A DNA stretch of 64,000 nucleotides from an uncultured Clostridia bacterium (GCA_947627455.1 CANQWC010000005.1:33732-97731), one strand, 5' to 3'. Positions 42,991-53,800 are shown, counted from the first letter of the stretch. Notes: generated by a model not told the origin, from the sequence alone. Numbers and translations are program-made.

Positions 42991-44379
42991 ATGAGCAAGA
43001 CAGCGCGTTTTTTTGAGGGACTTAAAGGGAAAAAGGTCGCCTTTATCGGGACGGGGGTCAGCCACAACGAGCTTATCCGCCTTTTCCTCGCGAAGGGGAT
43101 AGACGTCACCGTTTTGGACCGAAAGCCCGAGGAAGCATATGACAAGGACCTTCTTAAAAGCCTTAGCGGCGCAAAATTCATCACGGGGGAGTCTTATCTT
43201 GACACGCTTGAGGACTTCGACGTTGTTTACCGCACCCCGGGAATGTACTATAACCACCCGAGGCTTGTTGAGGCGAGGAAGCACGGGGTCGTCGTCACGA
43301 GCGAGATGGAGAGCTTCTTTGAGCTCTGCCCCTGCCGAATTTTCGCGGTGACGGGCTCGGACGGCAAGACCACTACCACGACGATAATCTCGGAATTTTT
43401 AAAGGCCGAGGGGTATACCGTCTGGCTCGGGGGGAACATCGGAAAGGCCCTTCTGCCGAGAATCGAGAGCATCTCGGAGGACGACTATGCGGTCGTTGAG
43501 CTTTCAAGCTTTCAGCTTATCTCGATGAGGCAGAGCCCCGACGTGGCCGTCATCACGAACATCACGCCGAACCACCTTGACGTTCACGGGACGATGGAGG
43601 AATACATCGCCGCAAAGTGCAACATTTTGGACCACCAGAGCGCGTTTTCAAAGGCTGTTTTAAACCTTGACAACGGCGGCACACGCGCCCTCAAAGACCG
43701 CGTGCGCGGAAGCCTCAACATGTTCTCAAGAAAAGAGAAGCCCGCAGTCGGCGCGTATCTCGACCAAAACCGCGTTCTTTGCTATTCCGACGGCAGAAAG
43801 TCGGTCAAGGTTATCCCCGCAAGCGAAATTAAGCTCCCCGGGGAGCACAACATCGAGGACTACCTCGCCGCGATATGCGCGGTCTGGGGCGATGTCTCGG
43901 TCGAATCGATCTGCAAGGTCGCAAGAAGCTTCGGCGGGGTAGAGCACCGCATTGAATTCGTGCGCGAGCTTGACGGCGTGAAATATTACAACGACTCAAT
44001 CGCCTCGAGCCCGACAAGGGTCATCGCGGGGCTGCGCTCGTTCAACAGAAAGATAATCGTCATCGCGGGCGGGTATGACAAGAAAATACCCTTTGAGCCG
44101 CTCGCCGAGCCTGTAAATGAGTTTGTCAAGGTTCTGGTGCTGATGGGCGCGACCGCGGAGAAAATCGAGAAGGCCGTGACCGACACGCCGCTCTATGACC
44201 CCGAAAAGCTTAAAATTCTGCACGCTTCTTCGATGCGCGAGGCGGTAGAGCTCGCGAGGCAAAACGCTGTTTCGGGCGATGTGGTGTCGCTCTCGCCCGC
44301 CTGCGCGTCGTTCGACCTCTACCCGAACTTTGAGGCGCGAGGACGCGACTTCAAGGCGATTGTGAACTCGCTGAAATGA
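42991..44379 (+). CDS. murD: UDP-N-acetylmuramoyl-L-alanine-D-glutamate ligase
   Basis: Adds D-glutamate to UDP-MurNAc-L-Ala in peptidoglycan synthesis. 462 aa. The N-terminal UDP-binding Rossmann part starts KKVAFIGTGVSHNEL; the ATP loop is GSDGKTTTTT at 122-131 (Asp where most have Asn, usual in clostridial MurD); then NITPNHLDVHG, GVEHRIEFVRELDGVKYYNDSIASSP and SPACASFDLYPNFEARG. It stands alone, away from a mur/fts cluster. The ATG follows GAAAGGAAA. Confidence 0.95.
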   Translation: MSKTARFFEGLKGKKVAFIGTGVSHNELIRLFLAKGIDVTVLDRKPEEAYDKDLLKSLSGAKFITGESYLDTLEDFDVVYRTPGMYYNHPRLVEARKHGVVVTSEMESFFELCPCRIFAVTGSDGKTTTTTIISEFLKAEGYTVWLGGNIGKALLPRIESISEDDYAVVELSSFQLISMRQSPDVAVITNITPNHLDVHGTMEEYIAAKCNILDHQSAFSKAVLNLDNGGTRALKDRVRGSLNMFSRKEKPAVGAYLDQNRVLCYSDGRKSVKVIPASEIKLPGEHNIEDYLAAICAVWGDVSVESICKVARSFGGVEHRIEFVRELDGVKYYNDSIASSPTRVIAGLRSFNRKIIVIAGGYDKKIPFEPLAEPVNEFVKVLVLMGATAEKIEKAVTDTPLYDPEKLKILHASSMREAVELARQNAVSGDVVSLSPACASFDLYPNFEARGRDFKAIVNSLK

Positions 44380-45101
44380 TAAGGCTTCTTGACAGCTTCG
44401 ACCCCGAATGCCTCAGAGATTCGCACTGCTCAAGGGTTATTCGCGCCCACTTCGAGGCATACGGCACGGCGTATGATTTCTGCCGATTCTATGAAATCGG
44501 CTACCGAAAGAGAATCGGCGTTGCGGCGGTTTTCAACAGCTCGGTGATAGTTGACCTTGTCGACGGTGGGCACGCATCGGCCGAGATCAGGCGGGAGATC
44601 GCGGAATTTATCGACTTTCAGCGGCCCGACGGCGTTGAGATCGCGCCAGAGCTCGCGCTTAAGAGGGGATACTCGGGATATATTCGCGAGGCGAGGACTT
44701 TCTTTGAAATTCCCGCGGGCGAGAGCGCCGAGGGTATCATTGAGCCCGACCCCGAGGCGGTTTTCAGGACGGTTTACGGCGATGATTGCGACTACGGCCT
44801 ATGGCTCACCGACACGGTGAGGAGAAAAAACCTCGGAAAACTTCGGCTTTACGGCTTTGAGACCTCGGTTCTGACCGTCAGGTTCATGCTCGGCGGAAAG
44901 GCCTATATAACCGACGTCGCGACGCCCGAGGCCGACCGCGGAAAGGGCTATGCGCGGGCGCTTCTCGGCGGGGCGGCGAAAATTCTTGGCGATGAGGGCG
45001 TTTCGGCCTATCTCGCTTCGAGGGAAAGCTCGGCGGGGTATTACCGCTCGCTCGGATATAAAGAAATCGGCGCGGACACAGTTTTCAGCGCAAAAAAATA
45101 A
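44376..45101 (+). CDS. GNAT family N-acetyltransferase
   Basis: 241 aa. The acetyl-CoA site is in the C-terminal half: VATPEADRGKGYARALLGGAAK (about 188-209), then ESSAGYYRSLGYKEIG. The N-terminal half is divergent and of unknown substrate. The ATG overlaps the murD stop (ATGA), so both are translated from one mRNA; a cell-wall precursor substrate is possible but not shown. Confidence 0.82.
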   Translation: MIRLLDSFDPECLRDSHCSRVIRAHFEAYGTAYDFCRFYEIGYRKRIGVAAVFNSSVIVDLVDGGHASAEIRREIAEFIDFQRPDGVEIAPELALKRGYSGYIREARTFFEIPAGESAEGIIEPDPEAVFRTVYGDDCDYGLWLTDTVRRKNLGKLRLYGFETSVLTVRFMLGGKAYITDVATPEADRGKGYARALLGGAAKILGDEGVSAYLASRESSAGYYRSLGYKEIGADTVFSAKK

Positions 45102-45119
45102 TTAAACAGGAGAATAATC

Positions 45120-46388
45120 ATGACGGAATTTTTTGATATCGACCCAAGGCTTATTGAGCTCGCGAAAAAGGCCGAGGCGGCCTGCAAAGAGGAATTCGCG
45201 AGGATTGATGAAATCGCGGAATATAACGGTGAGAAGGTGCTTTCGGCGTTTATAAAAAACAAGGTCTCGGAGCCCTGCCTTCACGGCACGACGGGCTACG
45301 GCTATGACGACCTCGGCCGCGACACCCTTGACAGGGTTTATGCCGACGCTTTCGGCACCGAGGATGCGCTTGTGAGGTTCAATTTCGTGAACGGCACGCA
45401 CACGATATCAACCGCGCTGTTCGGGCTTCTGAGGCCGAAAGACAGGCTTGTGATGTGCACGGGTGCGCCTTATGACACCCTCGAAGAAATCGTAGGGAAG
45501 AGGGGCGAGGCGGGGAACGGCTCGCTTCGGGACTACGGCGTTGAATATGAGGAGGTCGAGCTTTTGGCGAACGGCATGCCCGACCTTAAACGCATCGCCG
45601 AGAGGGTAAAAGGCGCTAAAATAGCCTATATTCAGCGCTCGCGGGGGTATTCGACCCGCCCGTCGTACACCGTCGCGGACATTAAGAGCATCGCCGAGGC
45701 GATTCGCTCGGCAGACAAAAACGTCATCATCATGGTCGACAACTGCTATGGAGAGTTTGTCGAGAAGCTTGAACCCGTGAACGTCGGCGCGGATATAATG
45801 ATGGGCTCGCTGATTAAAAACCCCGGGGGCGGAATAGCCTCGACAGGCGGATATATCGCGGGGAGAAAGGACCTTATCGAGCTCTGCGCCTACCGCCTGA
45901 CCTGCGTCGGAATGGGCAAAGAGATCGGCGCGACGCTTCATCAGAATCGCGAGATGTATATGGGGTTCTTCCTTGCGCCCCAGACCGTCGCGAACGCCGT
46001 AAAGACCTCGGTGTTTGCGTGTCGGCTCTTCAATATGCTCGGCTATGAGACCCTGCCGAAAGCGGGCGAGCCGAGGGCGGACATAATCGCTTCGATCCTT
46101 CTTAAGAATGAGGCTACGCTCTGCTCGTTCATCAGGGGGATTCAGCACGGCTCACCCGTCGACAGCTTTGCAGCGCCCGAGCCCGCGGATATGCCCGGGT
46201 ACGAATCGAAAGTTATCATGGCCGCGGGGGCGTTCACGATGGGGGCTTCTATTGAGCTTTCGGCAGACGCGCCGATTCGCGAGCCTTACGCCGCATGGCT
46301 TCAGGGGGGTATCACCTATCCGAGCGGCAGGGCGGGAATAATTCTTGCCGCCCAGAATATGATCGACGAAAAAACCGTTACATTATAA
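45120..46388 (+). CDS. Methionine gamma-lyase/aluminum-resistance family PLP enzyme
   Basis: 422 aa of the YnbB type, fold I PLP enzymes related to Met gamma-lyase. Visible: LHGTTGYGYDDLGRDTLDRVYA near the start, FVNGTHTISTALFG, DNCYGEF (PLP ring aspartate), and GSLIKNPGGGIA, whose Lys carries the cofactor. The true substrate of this group is not settled. The ATG follows ACAGGAGAA. It ends 14 bases before hprK. Confidence 0.9.
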   Translation: MTEFFDIDPRLIELAKKAEAACKEEFARIDEIAEYNGEKVLSAFIKNKVSEPCLHGTTGYGYDDLGRDTLDRVYADAFGTEDALVRFNFVNGTHTISTALFGLLRPKDRLVMCTGAPYDTLEEIVGKRGEAGNGSLRDYGVEYEEVELLANGMPDLKRIAERVKGAKIAYIQRSRGYSTRPSYTVADIKSIAEAIRSADKNVIIMVDNCYGEFVEKLEPVNVGADIMMGSLIKNPGGGIASTGGYIAGRKDLIELCAYRLTCVGMGKEIGATLHQNREMYMGFFLAPQTVANAVKTSVFACRLFNMLGYETLPKAGEPRADIIASILLKNEATLCSFIRGIQHGSPVDSFAAPEPADMPGYESKVIMAAGAFTMGASIELSADAPIREPYAAWLQGGITYPSGRAGIILAAQNMIDEKTVTL

Positions 46389-46402
46389 AGGAGGACAGCA
46401 AT

Positions 46403-47362
46403 ATGTCAGACGTTTACAAGGTTTCGCTTGCCGCGCTTATCGACGAATTGAAGCTCGAAACGATTTATATGCCGAGCGACCCGAAGCAGATCTTCATCTT
46501 CAACAACGATATCAACCGCCCCGCGCTTCAGCTCACGGGGTTCTATGAGTACTTCAACACGGGAAAGCTGCAGTCCTGCGGCAACACCGAGTTCGCTTAC
46601 CTTAAAGAGCTCGACCCCGAGACGAGGGCCGCAAGAATGGATAAGCTTTTCTCCTATAAATTCCCTGCGCTGATTATCTGTCAGAGCCATGAGGCATTCC
46701 CCGAGATGGTCGACGCGGCGAAGAAATACGGCGTGCCGCTTCTTCGCACCGAGATGGGCTCGTCGGAATTTTTGGCGAGGGGCATAGCTTATCTTAATGT
46801 AGAGCTTGCGCAGAGAATAACCCGCCACGGCGTTCTCATCGAGATTTACGGCGAGGGAGTGCTCATCGTCGGCGAGAGCGGCGTCGGTAAATCAGAGACA
46901 GCTATCGAGCTTGTGAAGCGCGGCCATAGGCTTGTGGCCGACGACGCCGTTGAGATAAAAAGGGTCTCGGCGATATCGCTTGTCGGCTCGTCGCCCGAAA
47001 ATATCCGCCACTTCATCGAGCTGAGGGGCATCGGAATTGTAAATGTCCGCAGGCTGTACGGCATGGGCTCGATAAAAAATTCGGAGAGAATCGACCTTGT
47101 TGTGAAGCTTGAACCTTGGGACCCCGACAGGTTCTATGACCGCATGGGCGTCGACAGCGAGTATACCAACATCTTGGGTGTAAAGGTGCCGAGCATTACA
47201 ATACCCGTTAAGCCCGGGCGCAACCTTGCGGTGATTCTTGAGGTCGCGGCGATGAACAATCGCGAAAAGAAGATGGGCTATAACGCCGCTCAGGAGCTTT
47301 TGGGAAACCTCGGGCTCGAGATGGAAGCGAGCGAGACGGTTCAGAATTGGCAGGATTTCTGA
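46403..47362 (+). CDS. hprK: HPr kinase/phosphorylase
   Basis: Phosphorylates Ser46 of HPr in response to fructose bisphosphate and so drives carbon catabolite control. 319 aa from the ATG at 46403 with AAAGGAGG; the frame upstream overlaps the lyase gene. His142, Walker A GESGVGKS at 157-164, and the family signature around HRLVADDAVEI (175-185) and ELRGIGIVNVRRLYG are intact. First of the conserved hprK-PHP-murB-rapZ-whiA-dnaE row. Confidence 0.96.
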   Translation: MSDVYKVSLAALIDELKLETIYMPSDPKQIFIFNNDINRPALQLTGFYEYFNTGKLQSCGNTEFAYLKELDPETRAARMDKLFSYKFPALIICQSHEAFPEMVDAAKKYGVPLLRTEMGSSEFLARGIAYLNVELAQRITRHGVLIEIYGEGVLIVGESGVGKSETAIELVKRGHRLVADDAVEIKRVSAISLVGSSPENIRHFIELRGIGIVNVRRLYGMGSIKNSERIDLVVKLEPWDPDRFYDRMGVDSEYTNILGVKVPSITIPVKPGRNLAVILEVAAMNNREKKMGYNAAQELLGNLGLEMEASETVQNWQDF

Positions 47363-47381
47363 GCGAAAAGGGGGAGTCAGA

Positions 47382-48113
47382 ATGCTTATACAGGCCGATC
47401 TGCACACTCACACCGTCGCTTCGACCCACGCCTTTTCAACCGTCACCGAAAACTGCGCGAGGGCGAAAGAATTGGGTGTAAAGTGTCTGGCCATGACAGA
47501 CCACGGCATGGCGATGCCCGACTCGCCGCATATCTGGCACTTCGCGAACCTTCGGGTGATACCGAGAAAAATCCTCGGCGTGACCGTTCTTAAAGGCGTC
47601 GAGGCTAATATAATTGACTATGAGGGCGGCCTCGACCTTCCGAAAAAAGAGCTTGATAAGCTTGAATGGGTGGTCGCGTCATATCACCGATATTACTTTG
47701 AAAATTTTGAGATACCCGACCCGAAAACCGTTACCGACGGCTATCTGAAGCTCTTTGAGAGCGGGCGGGCAGACCTTGTCGGGCACCCGACGACGAAGAA
47801 TTTCCCCGCAGATTGGCATAGGCTTGTCGGCGCGGCGAAGGATGCGGGGGTGCTCTTGGAGCTTAACGAAAGCTCGGTGAGGGACGGCAAAAGCCCGAAA
47901 GAAAATGTTTTGGCGATGCTCAGCGAATGCAAGCGGCAGGGCGCGCCGATAGCGGTAAACACCGACTCGCACTTTTGGGGGACGATCGCCGAGACGCCGA
48001 TTTCGGAGAAAATTCTTGACGAGATCGGCTTCCCGAGGGAGCTTGTGGCAAACTCGGACTGGGGGCTTCTGCGCGAGCGGATACTCAAAAAGCGGCCTGA
48101 GCTCGACATTTGA
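47382..48113 (+). CDS. PHP-domain phosphatase (YcdX-like)
   Basis: 243 aa. The PHP metal site is visible: DLHTHTVAS at the start, TDHG near 47-50, KGVEANI with its Glu, HPTTKNFP, and NTDSHFWG near the end. YcdX-type proteins are zinc phosphatases; substrate unknown. GGGGGAG precedes the ATG. It lies in its usual clostridial place between hprK and murB. Confidence 0.9.
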   Translation: MLIQADLHTHTVASTHAFSTVTENCARAKELGVKCLAMTDHGMAMPDSPHIWHFANLRVIPRKILGVTVLKGVEANIIDYEGGLDLPKKELDKLEWVVASYHRYYFENFEIPDPKTVTDGYLKLFESGRADLVGHPTTKNFPADWHRLVGAAKDAGVLLELNESSVRDGKSPKENVLAMLSECKRQGAPIAVNTDSHFWGTIAETPISEKILDEIGFPRELVANSDWGLLRERILKKRPELDI

Positions 48114-48130
48114 ACAAGAGGTATTTTTTG

Positions 48131-49060
48131 ATGACCTATCAGGAAAAAATTAACAGAATAGAGCAGTTTTCCAGGGGACTCGGCGCGATTGTTTTGCGCG
48201 ATGAGCCGCTTGAAAGGCATACCTCGGTGAAGGTCGGCGGAAAGTGCGACCTTGCGGTTTTTGCGCCCGATTCGGAGACCGCAGCGAAGATATATTATGA
48301 GTGTAAAGGCATATCGCTTTACACGATGGTGATGGGCAACGGCTCGAACTGCCTGTTCGCTGACGAGGGTTTTCGCGGGGCAGTGATACTTCCCGCGGCT
48401 CATTCGGGGAGGATAGAGGCGGACGGAGAGAGGATAACCGCGTCGGCGGGGATTCAGCTCTCGGAGGTCTGCAAAACCGCTCTGCAAAACGGTTTGACAG
48501 GGCTTGAATTTGCCTACGGGATTCCCGGGACGGTCGGCGGAGCGGTGTATATGAACGCGGGGGCTTACGGCGGGGAGATGAAGCAGGTCGTCGAGAGCGT
48601 CACCGCAATGGGGGCAGACGGCAAGCTTATTACCTTTACAGCTGATGAGCTTTCGCTCGGTTACAGGACCTCGCGGTTTGAGCATAGCGGCGAGATAATC
48701 GTCTCGGCGACGCTTAAGCTTTCGCGGGGGGAGCGCGAAAAAATCTCCGAAAAAATGGAAGAACTCATCGGAAGAAGAAAGGCCCGCCAGCCGCTTGAGT
48801 ATCCTTCGTTCGGCTCGGCGTTCAAGCGCCCCGAGGGGACATACGCGGGGCTGGTAATCGAGCAGAGCGGCCTTAAGGGCTTCGGCATAGGCGGGGCGCA
48901 GATCAGCCCGAAGCACGCTAACTTCATTATAAACATCGGCGGGGCGACCTCGAAGGACATCACCGACTTGATTGAGCTCACCGAAAAAACGGTTCTCGAA
49001 AAGACGGGGTACGTTCTTGAGCCCGAGGTCAGGCTTATACCAGCAGACATCGGAAAATAA
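48131..49060 (+). CDS. murB: UDP-N-acetylenolpyruvoylglucosamine reductase
   Basis: Reduces the enolpyruvyl group to give UDP-MurNAc, using FAD and NADPH. Type II form, 309 aa from the ATG at 48131 with AAGAGG upstream; TTG at 48110, overlapping the PHP gene, is an in-frame alternative. FAD contacts HTSVKVGG, GNGSNCLFAD, FAYGIPGTVGGAVYMNAGAYGGEM; catalytic serine in YPSFGSAFKRP and Glu in LEPEVRLI are present. Confidence 0.95.
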   Translation: MTYQEKINRIEQFSRGLGAIVLRDEPLERHTSVKVGGKCDLAVFAPDSETAAKIYYECKGISLYTMVMGNGSNCLFADEGFRGAVILPAAHSGRIEADGERITASAGIQLSEVCKTALQNGLTGLEFAYGIPGTVGGAVYMNAGAYGGEMKQVVESVTAMGADGKLITFTADELSLGYRTSRFEHSGEIIVSATLKLSRGEREKISEKMEELIGRRKARQPLEYPSFGSAFKRPEGTYAGLVIEQSGLKGFGIGGAQISPKHANFIINIGGATSKDITDLIELTEKTVLEKTGYVLEPEVRLIPADIGK

Positions 49061-49091
49061 AGGCTTTCGACATTAAAAAGGAGCGGTTTAA

Positions 49092-49946
49092 ATGAAAATT
49101 GTTATTGTAACGGGAATGTCGGGCGCGGGGAAATCGACCGCGCTGAACGTGTTTGAAGACCTTGACTACTACTGCATCGACAACATGCCGCCCGAGCTGC
49201 TTTCAAGCTTTGCCGAGCTTATTCGCAACTCGGTGCCGAAGACCGACAGGCTTTGCTTTGCCGTCGATATCCGTTCGGGCGAGCTTTTCTCGAAGTTCCG
49301 CGAGAGCGTTCAGGCCCTGCGCGATTCGGGAATCGAAGTCTCGGTAGTGTTTGTAGACTGCGACGACAGCGTTCTCATCAACAGGTATAAAGAGACCCGC
49401 CGCCGTCACCCGCTTGAGGACGAGGCCTCGGGAAATCTTCTTCGGGCCATTGAGATGGAGAGGGAGCAGATGTCTTTTGCCCGCGAAATCGCGGATATCT
49501 ACCTCGATTCGTCGCAGATAACGACTTCGGCATTCAGAAAGCGCCTCAGAAGCCTGTTTGAGGGAGGCAGGGGCGAGATGATCATAAACGTCGTATCCTT
49601 CGGGTTCATGTTCGGTGTGCCGAAGGACGCCGACCTTGTCTTCGACGTGAGATGCCTCAAAAACCCGTTCTATGTGCCTGAGCTTCGCAGCAAGACCGGC
49701 CTTGACGACGAGGTTTTCAATTATGTCTTTGCGGCGGATAACGCGGAGACGATGTATCGCAAAATCAAAGACCTTGTGAGCTTCCTTGTGCCGCTTTATG
49801 TCACCGAGGGTAAGACAAGGCTCGTTGTCGCCTTTGGCTGCACGGGCGGAAAGCACCGCTCGGTGAGCTTTGCGCGGCGGCTCTGCGACGACCTTACTTC
49901 CGACGGCCTCGACGCCCGCGTTGAGCATAGGTGCGCCGAAAGATGA
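49092..49946 (+). CDS. rapZ: RNase adapter/nucleotide-binding protein RapZ (YvcJ)
   Basis: 284 aa. Walker A GMSGAGKS at 8-15, Walker B-like VFVDCDD near 95, and the C-terminal domain with FGFMFGVPKDADLVFDVR and FGCTGGKHRSVSFA. In enterobacteria RapZ senses GlcN6P; in Firmicutes YvcJ binds nucleotides and its role is less clear. GGAGCG precedes the ATG. It overlaps whiA by 4 bases. Confidence 0.96.
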   Translation: MKIVIVTGMSGAGKSTALNVFEDLDYYCIDNMPPELLSSFAELIRNSVPKTDRLCFAVDIRSGELFSKFRESVQALRDSGIEVSVVFVDCDDSVLINRYKETRRRHPLEDEASGNLLRAIEMEREQMSFAREIADIYLDSSQITTSAFRKRLRSLFEGGRGEMIINVVSFGFMFGVPKDADLVFDVRCLKNPFYVPELRSKTGLDDEVFNYVFAADNAETMYRKIKDLVSFLVPLYVTEGKTRLVVAFGCTGGKHRSVSFARRLCDDLTSDGLDARVEHRCAER

Positions 49947-50872
49947 GCGCCGAGCTTTTTTCGCCGAAGGCAAAGGCTGAGGCGGCCTCGGGGATCACGG
50001 GGAGAAAAAAGTGCTCGGCCTGCCTCGCGGGTATGCTTTTGTTCGGCAGAGAGCTCAGCGGGAGCGAGATTTTACTCAGCACCGAAAATAAGACGGTTCG
50101 CGACCTTTTTGTCCGCCTTTGCGAGCACGCGGCGGGCGAGGGTTGCGTATCGGTGAGAAAAACCGAGAGAGGCGGAAGGCAGCCTCTCTATCTTATGAAA
50201 ATAAACGACGCCGAGAGGATAGCTTCGGTGCTTGAATCGGCAGATATAACCCTTTCGGGCGAGCGCGGGATCGGCGCTGTTCAGCCGATTTCGGACAGGA
50301 ATTTCGGCTCTTTTGCCGCAGGGGTTTTTATGATCTGCGGGAGCGTTGTCAACCCCGAAAAGGGGTATCACCTTGAATTCGTCGCCCCGACCGAGCGCCT
50401 TTGCGCCGAGCTTCGGGAGATTTTTTCGGACAAACTCGGCGCCGAGGGAAAGATTCTCAACCGCGGCGGCTCGAGGGTTCTTTATTTTAAAGAGAGCGAG
50501 CAGATCGAGGACATACTCACCCTGATAGGCGCGCCGAAATCAAGCCTTGAAATCATGAACGTTAAAATTTATAAAGACGTCAGAAACCACGCCAACCGCG
50601 CGACAAACTGCGACACCGCAAACCTTGACCGCCAGAACCGCTCGGCCCAACGGCAGATCGCGGCAATTGAGAGGATTATGGCCTCGGAGGGCGGGCTTTC
50701 AAAGCTGCCCGATGAGCTTCGGGAGCTCTGCGAGCTTAGGCTTAAATACCCCGAGACAAGCCTTTCGGAGCTTATGAACATGACCGACCCGCCGCTTTCG
50801 CGCTCTGGGGTGAACCACCGCTTTGCGAGGATCGAAGCCATCGCGGAAAAAACAGGAGATAAAAATGTCTGA
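49943..50872 (+). CDS. whiA: DNA-binding protein WhiA
   Basis: 309 aa from the ATG at 49943, which overlaps the rapZ stop as ATGA; the GTG at 49931 is less likely. An N-terminal LAGLIDADG-like part (KKCSACLAGMLLFG; GVFMICGSVVNPEKGYHLEF) and a C-terminal helix-turn-helix (SLSELMNMTDPPLSRSGVNHRFARI) are seen. WhiA governs sporulation in Streptomyces and cell division or chromosome segregation in Bacillus. In most Firmicutes yvcK stands between rapZ and whiA; here it is missing. Confidence 0.96.
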   Translation: MSAELFSPKAKAEAASGITGRKKCSACLAGMLLFGRELSGSEILLSTENKTVRDLFVRLCEHAAGEGCVSVRKTERGGRQPLYLMKINDAERIASVLESADITLSGERGIGAVQPISDRNFGSFAAGVFMICGSVVNPEKGYHLEFVAPTERLCAELREIFSDKLGAEGKILNRGGSRVLYFKESEQIEDILTLIGAPKSSLEIMNVKIYKDVRNHANRATNCDTANLDRQNRSAQRQIAAIERIMASEGGLSKLPDELRELCELRLKYPETSLSELMNMTDPPLSRSGVNHRFARIEAIAEKTGDKNV

Positions 50873-53800
50873 ATTTGTACATCTTCACGTCCATAGTGAA
50901 TATTCGCTTCTTGACGGCGCCTGCCGCATTAAAAGGCTGGTCGCACGCGCCAAGGAGCTCGGAATGAACGCGGTCGCAGTCACCGACCACGGAAACGTAT
51001 ATGCGGCGGTTGAGTTTTTCAACGAGTGCACAAAAAACGGCATCAAGCCGATAATCGGCTGCGAGGTTTACGTCGCGCCACGCTCGCGGTTCGATAAGGC
51101 GGGCAAGGCCGACCTTTCGCCCTATCATTTGATTCTGCTCTGCAAGAATGAGACGGGCTATAAAAACCTCTGCAAGCTTGTTTCGGCGTCATATACCGAC
51201 GGTTTTTACGGCAAGCCGAGAATCGACTTTGAGCTTTTGAAAAACCATGCCGAGGGGCTCGTCTGCCTTTCGGCTTGTCTGGCGGGGGAGATTGCAAGAA
51301 AGCTCACCGACGGCGATTATAACGTCGCGAAGGAGACCGCGCTCAGGTACAAGGCCCTTTTCGGCGAGGATTATTACATCGAGGTGCAGGACCACGGGCT
51401 TCGGGAGCAGAGGGATATTCTGCCCTATCAGTATAAGCTATCGCGGGAGCTCGGGATAAAGACCGTGGCGACGAATGACTGCCACTATATCGACCGCAGC
51501 GACGCAAGGGCGCAGAAGATTTTGATGTGCATCGCGACCAACACCACCGAGAGCGACCCCGACGCGATGACCTTTAAGACCGATGAATTCAGTTTTAAGT
51601 CGGGCGAGGAGATGGCCGAGCTTTTCGCCGCTCACCCCGAAGCGATAGCCGCGACAGCCGAGATAGCCGAAAAGTGCGATTTCGGCTTCACTTTCGGAAA
51701 GACCAAGCTGCCCGCGTTTTCCATCGAGGGCGTGAGCGACAACGAGGCTTATCTCAGGAACCTCTGCGACGAGGGGCTTTTGAAGCGCTACGGCGAAAAC
51801 CCGCCCGAGGGCGCCCGCGAAAGGCTTGAATACGAGCTTTCGGTCATCTCGAAGATGGGGTTTGTGAATTACTATCTAATCGTCTGGGATTTTATCAGGT
51901 ACGCAAAGTCGGAGGGGATACCCGTCGGCCCGGGCAGGGGCTCGGGTTCGGGAAGCCTCGTGGCTTACTGCATCGGCATAACGGGCATAGACCCGCTTAA
52001 GTACAATCTTTTGTTTGAAAGATTTCTCAACCCCGAGAGGGTGTCGATGCCCGATTTCGACGTCGATTTCTGCGTCGAGCGCCGCCAAGAGGTCATCGAC
52101 TATGTAAAGAGAAGATACGGCACCGACCACGTCGCGCAGATAATAACATTCGGCACGATGGCCGCAAAGAACGCCGTTCGCGACGTTGCCCGCGCGACCG
52201 ACCTTTCATATTCCCTCGCCGACAGCGTCGCAAAGGCGATTCCGTTCGGGAAGACGCTTCAGGAGGCCATTGACGAATCGCCCGATTTTCGCGAGCTTTA
52301 TTTCGGCGATCAGCGGGTTCATGAGCTTGTAGATATGGCGAAGCAGGTCGAGGGAATGCCGCGCCACGCCTCAACCCATGCGGCGGGGGTGGTCATCACC
52401 GACGGGCCCGTGAGCGACTATGTGCCTGTTCAGACCAACGACGGCCAGCTTATGACCCAGTACCCGATGAATATTCTTGAAAGCCTTGGGCTTCTGAAAA
52501 TCGATTTTCTCGGACTCAGAAACCTCACGGTTATTCGCGCCGCCGAGGAGCTCATCAGGAAAAAACAGCCCGATTTCGACATCGAGAAGATACCCTATGA
52601 CGACCCCGAGGTCTATAAAATGCTCTCGCGGGGGGAGACGGCGGGGGTCTTTCAGTTTGAATCCGAGGGCATGACCAACACGATTATGAAGCTTGTTCCC
52701 GAGAACCTTGAAGACCTCATCGCGGTGATATCGCTCTTCCGCCCCGGGCCGATGGATTCGATTCCGACATACATCAGAAACCGCCATAATCCCGAGCTTG
52801 TGACTTATAAGACCCCGAAGCTTAAGCCGATACTCTCGGTGACTTACGGCTGCATAGTCTATCAGGAGCAGGTCATGCAGATCTGCCGCGAGCTTGCGGG
52901 GTATTCATACGGCAGGGCGGATATCGTCAGAAAGGCGATGGCGAAGAAAAAACAGGACGTTCTGGAAGCAGAGCGAAAGGCATTCATCTTCGGCGACGGG
53001 ACCACAAAGGGCTGCGTGAATAACGGAATTCCCGAGAGCGTCGCGAGCGATATTTTTGAAGAGATGCGCTCGTTCGCGTTCTATGCCTTCAACAAGTCTC
53101 ACGCCGCGGCATATGCGGTGGTGGCCTATCGCACGGCATATCTGAAGCGGCACTTTTTCAGGGAATATATGGCCGCGCTTCTTACGAGCGTTCTTGACAG
53201 CGCCTCGAAGATAACCGAATATACCGAGGTCTGCGAGGAAAACGGCGTTAAAATCCTCGGGCCGAACATAAACCTCAGCCGCGAGGGCTTCACCGTGACC
53301 GACGAGGGCTTAAGCTTCGGGCTTCTTGCGATAAAAAACCTCGGCAGCGGGATTATTTCCTCGGCAATTTCAGAGCGCGAGAGCGGCGGGCCGTTCACAT
53401 CGCTTTATAACTTCATTTCGCGAATGTACGGTCACGAGCTCAATTCGCGGGCTATCGAGGCGCTGATAATGTCGGGCGCTTTTGACGGCCTCGGCAACAA
53501 CCGCAGGGAAATGCTGCAAAATTATGATATTCTGCTCTCGGGCGTTTCGGAATCGAAGCGGGAGAACATCGACGGGCAGATCGACCTCTTCGGCGAGGAC
53601 AGCGGCGCCGAGCCCAAGATTCCGAAGGCCGAGGAGTACCCGCTTTCAGAGCTTCTTGAGATGGAGAAGGAGACCCTCGGGATATACGTTTCGGGGCACC
53701 CGCTTTCGGAATATTCGCCGTGGCTTTCGGCCTCGGGAATGACCACCGCGAGGCGGATCTTCGAGGGGGCGGACCCCTCGGTGAAAGAGTATTCCGACGG

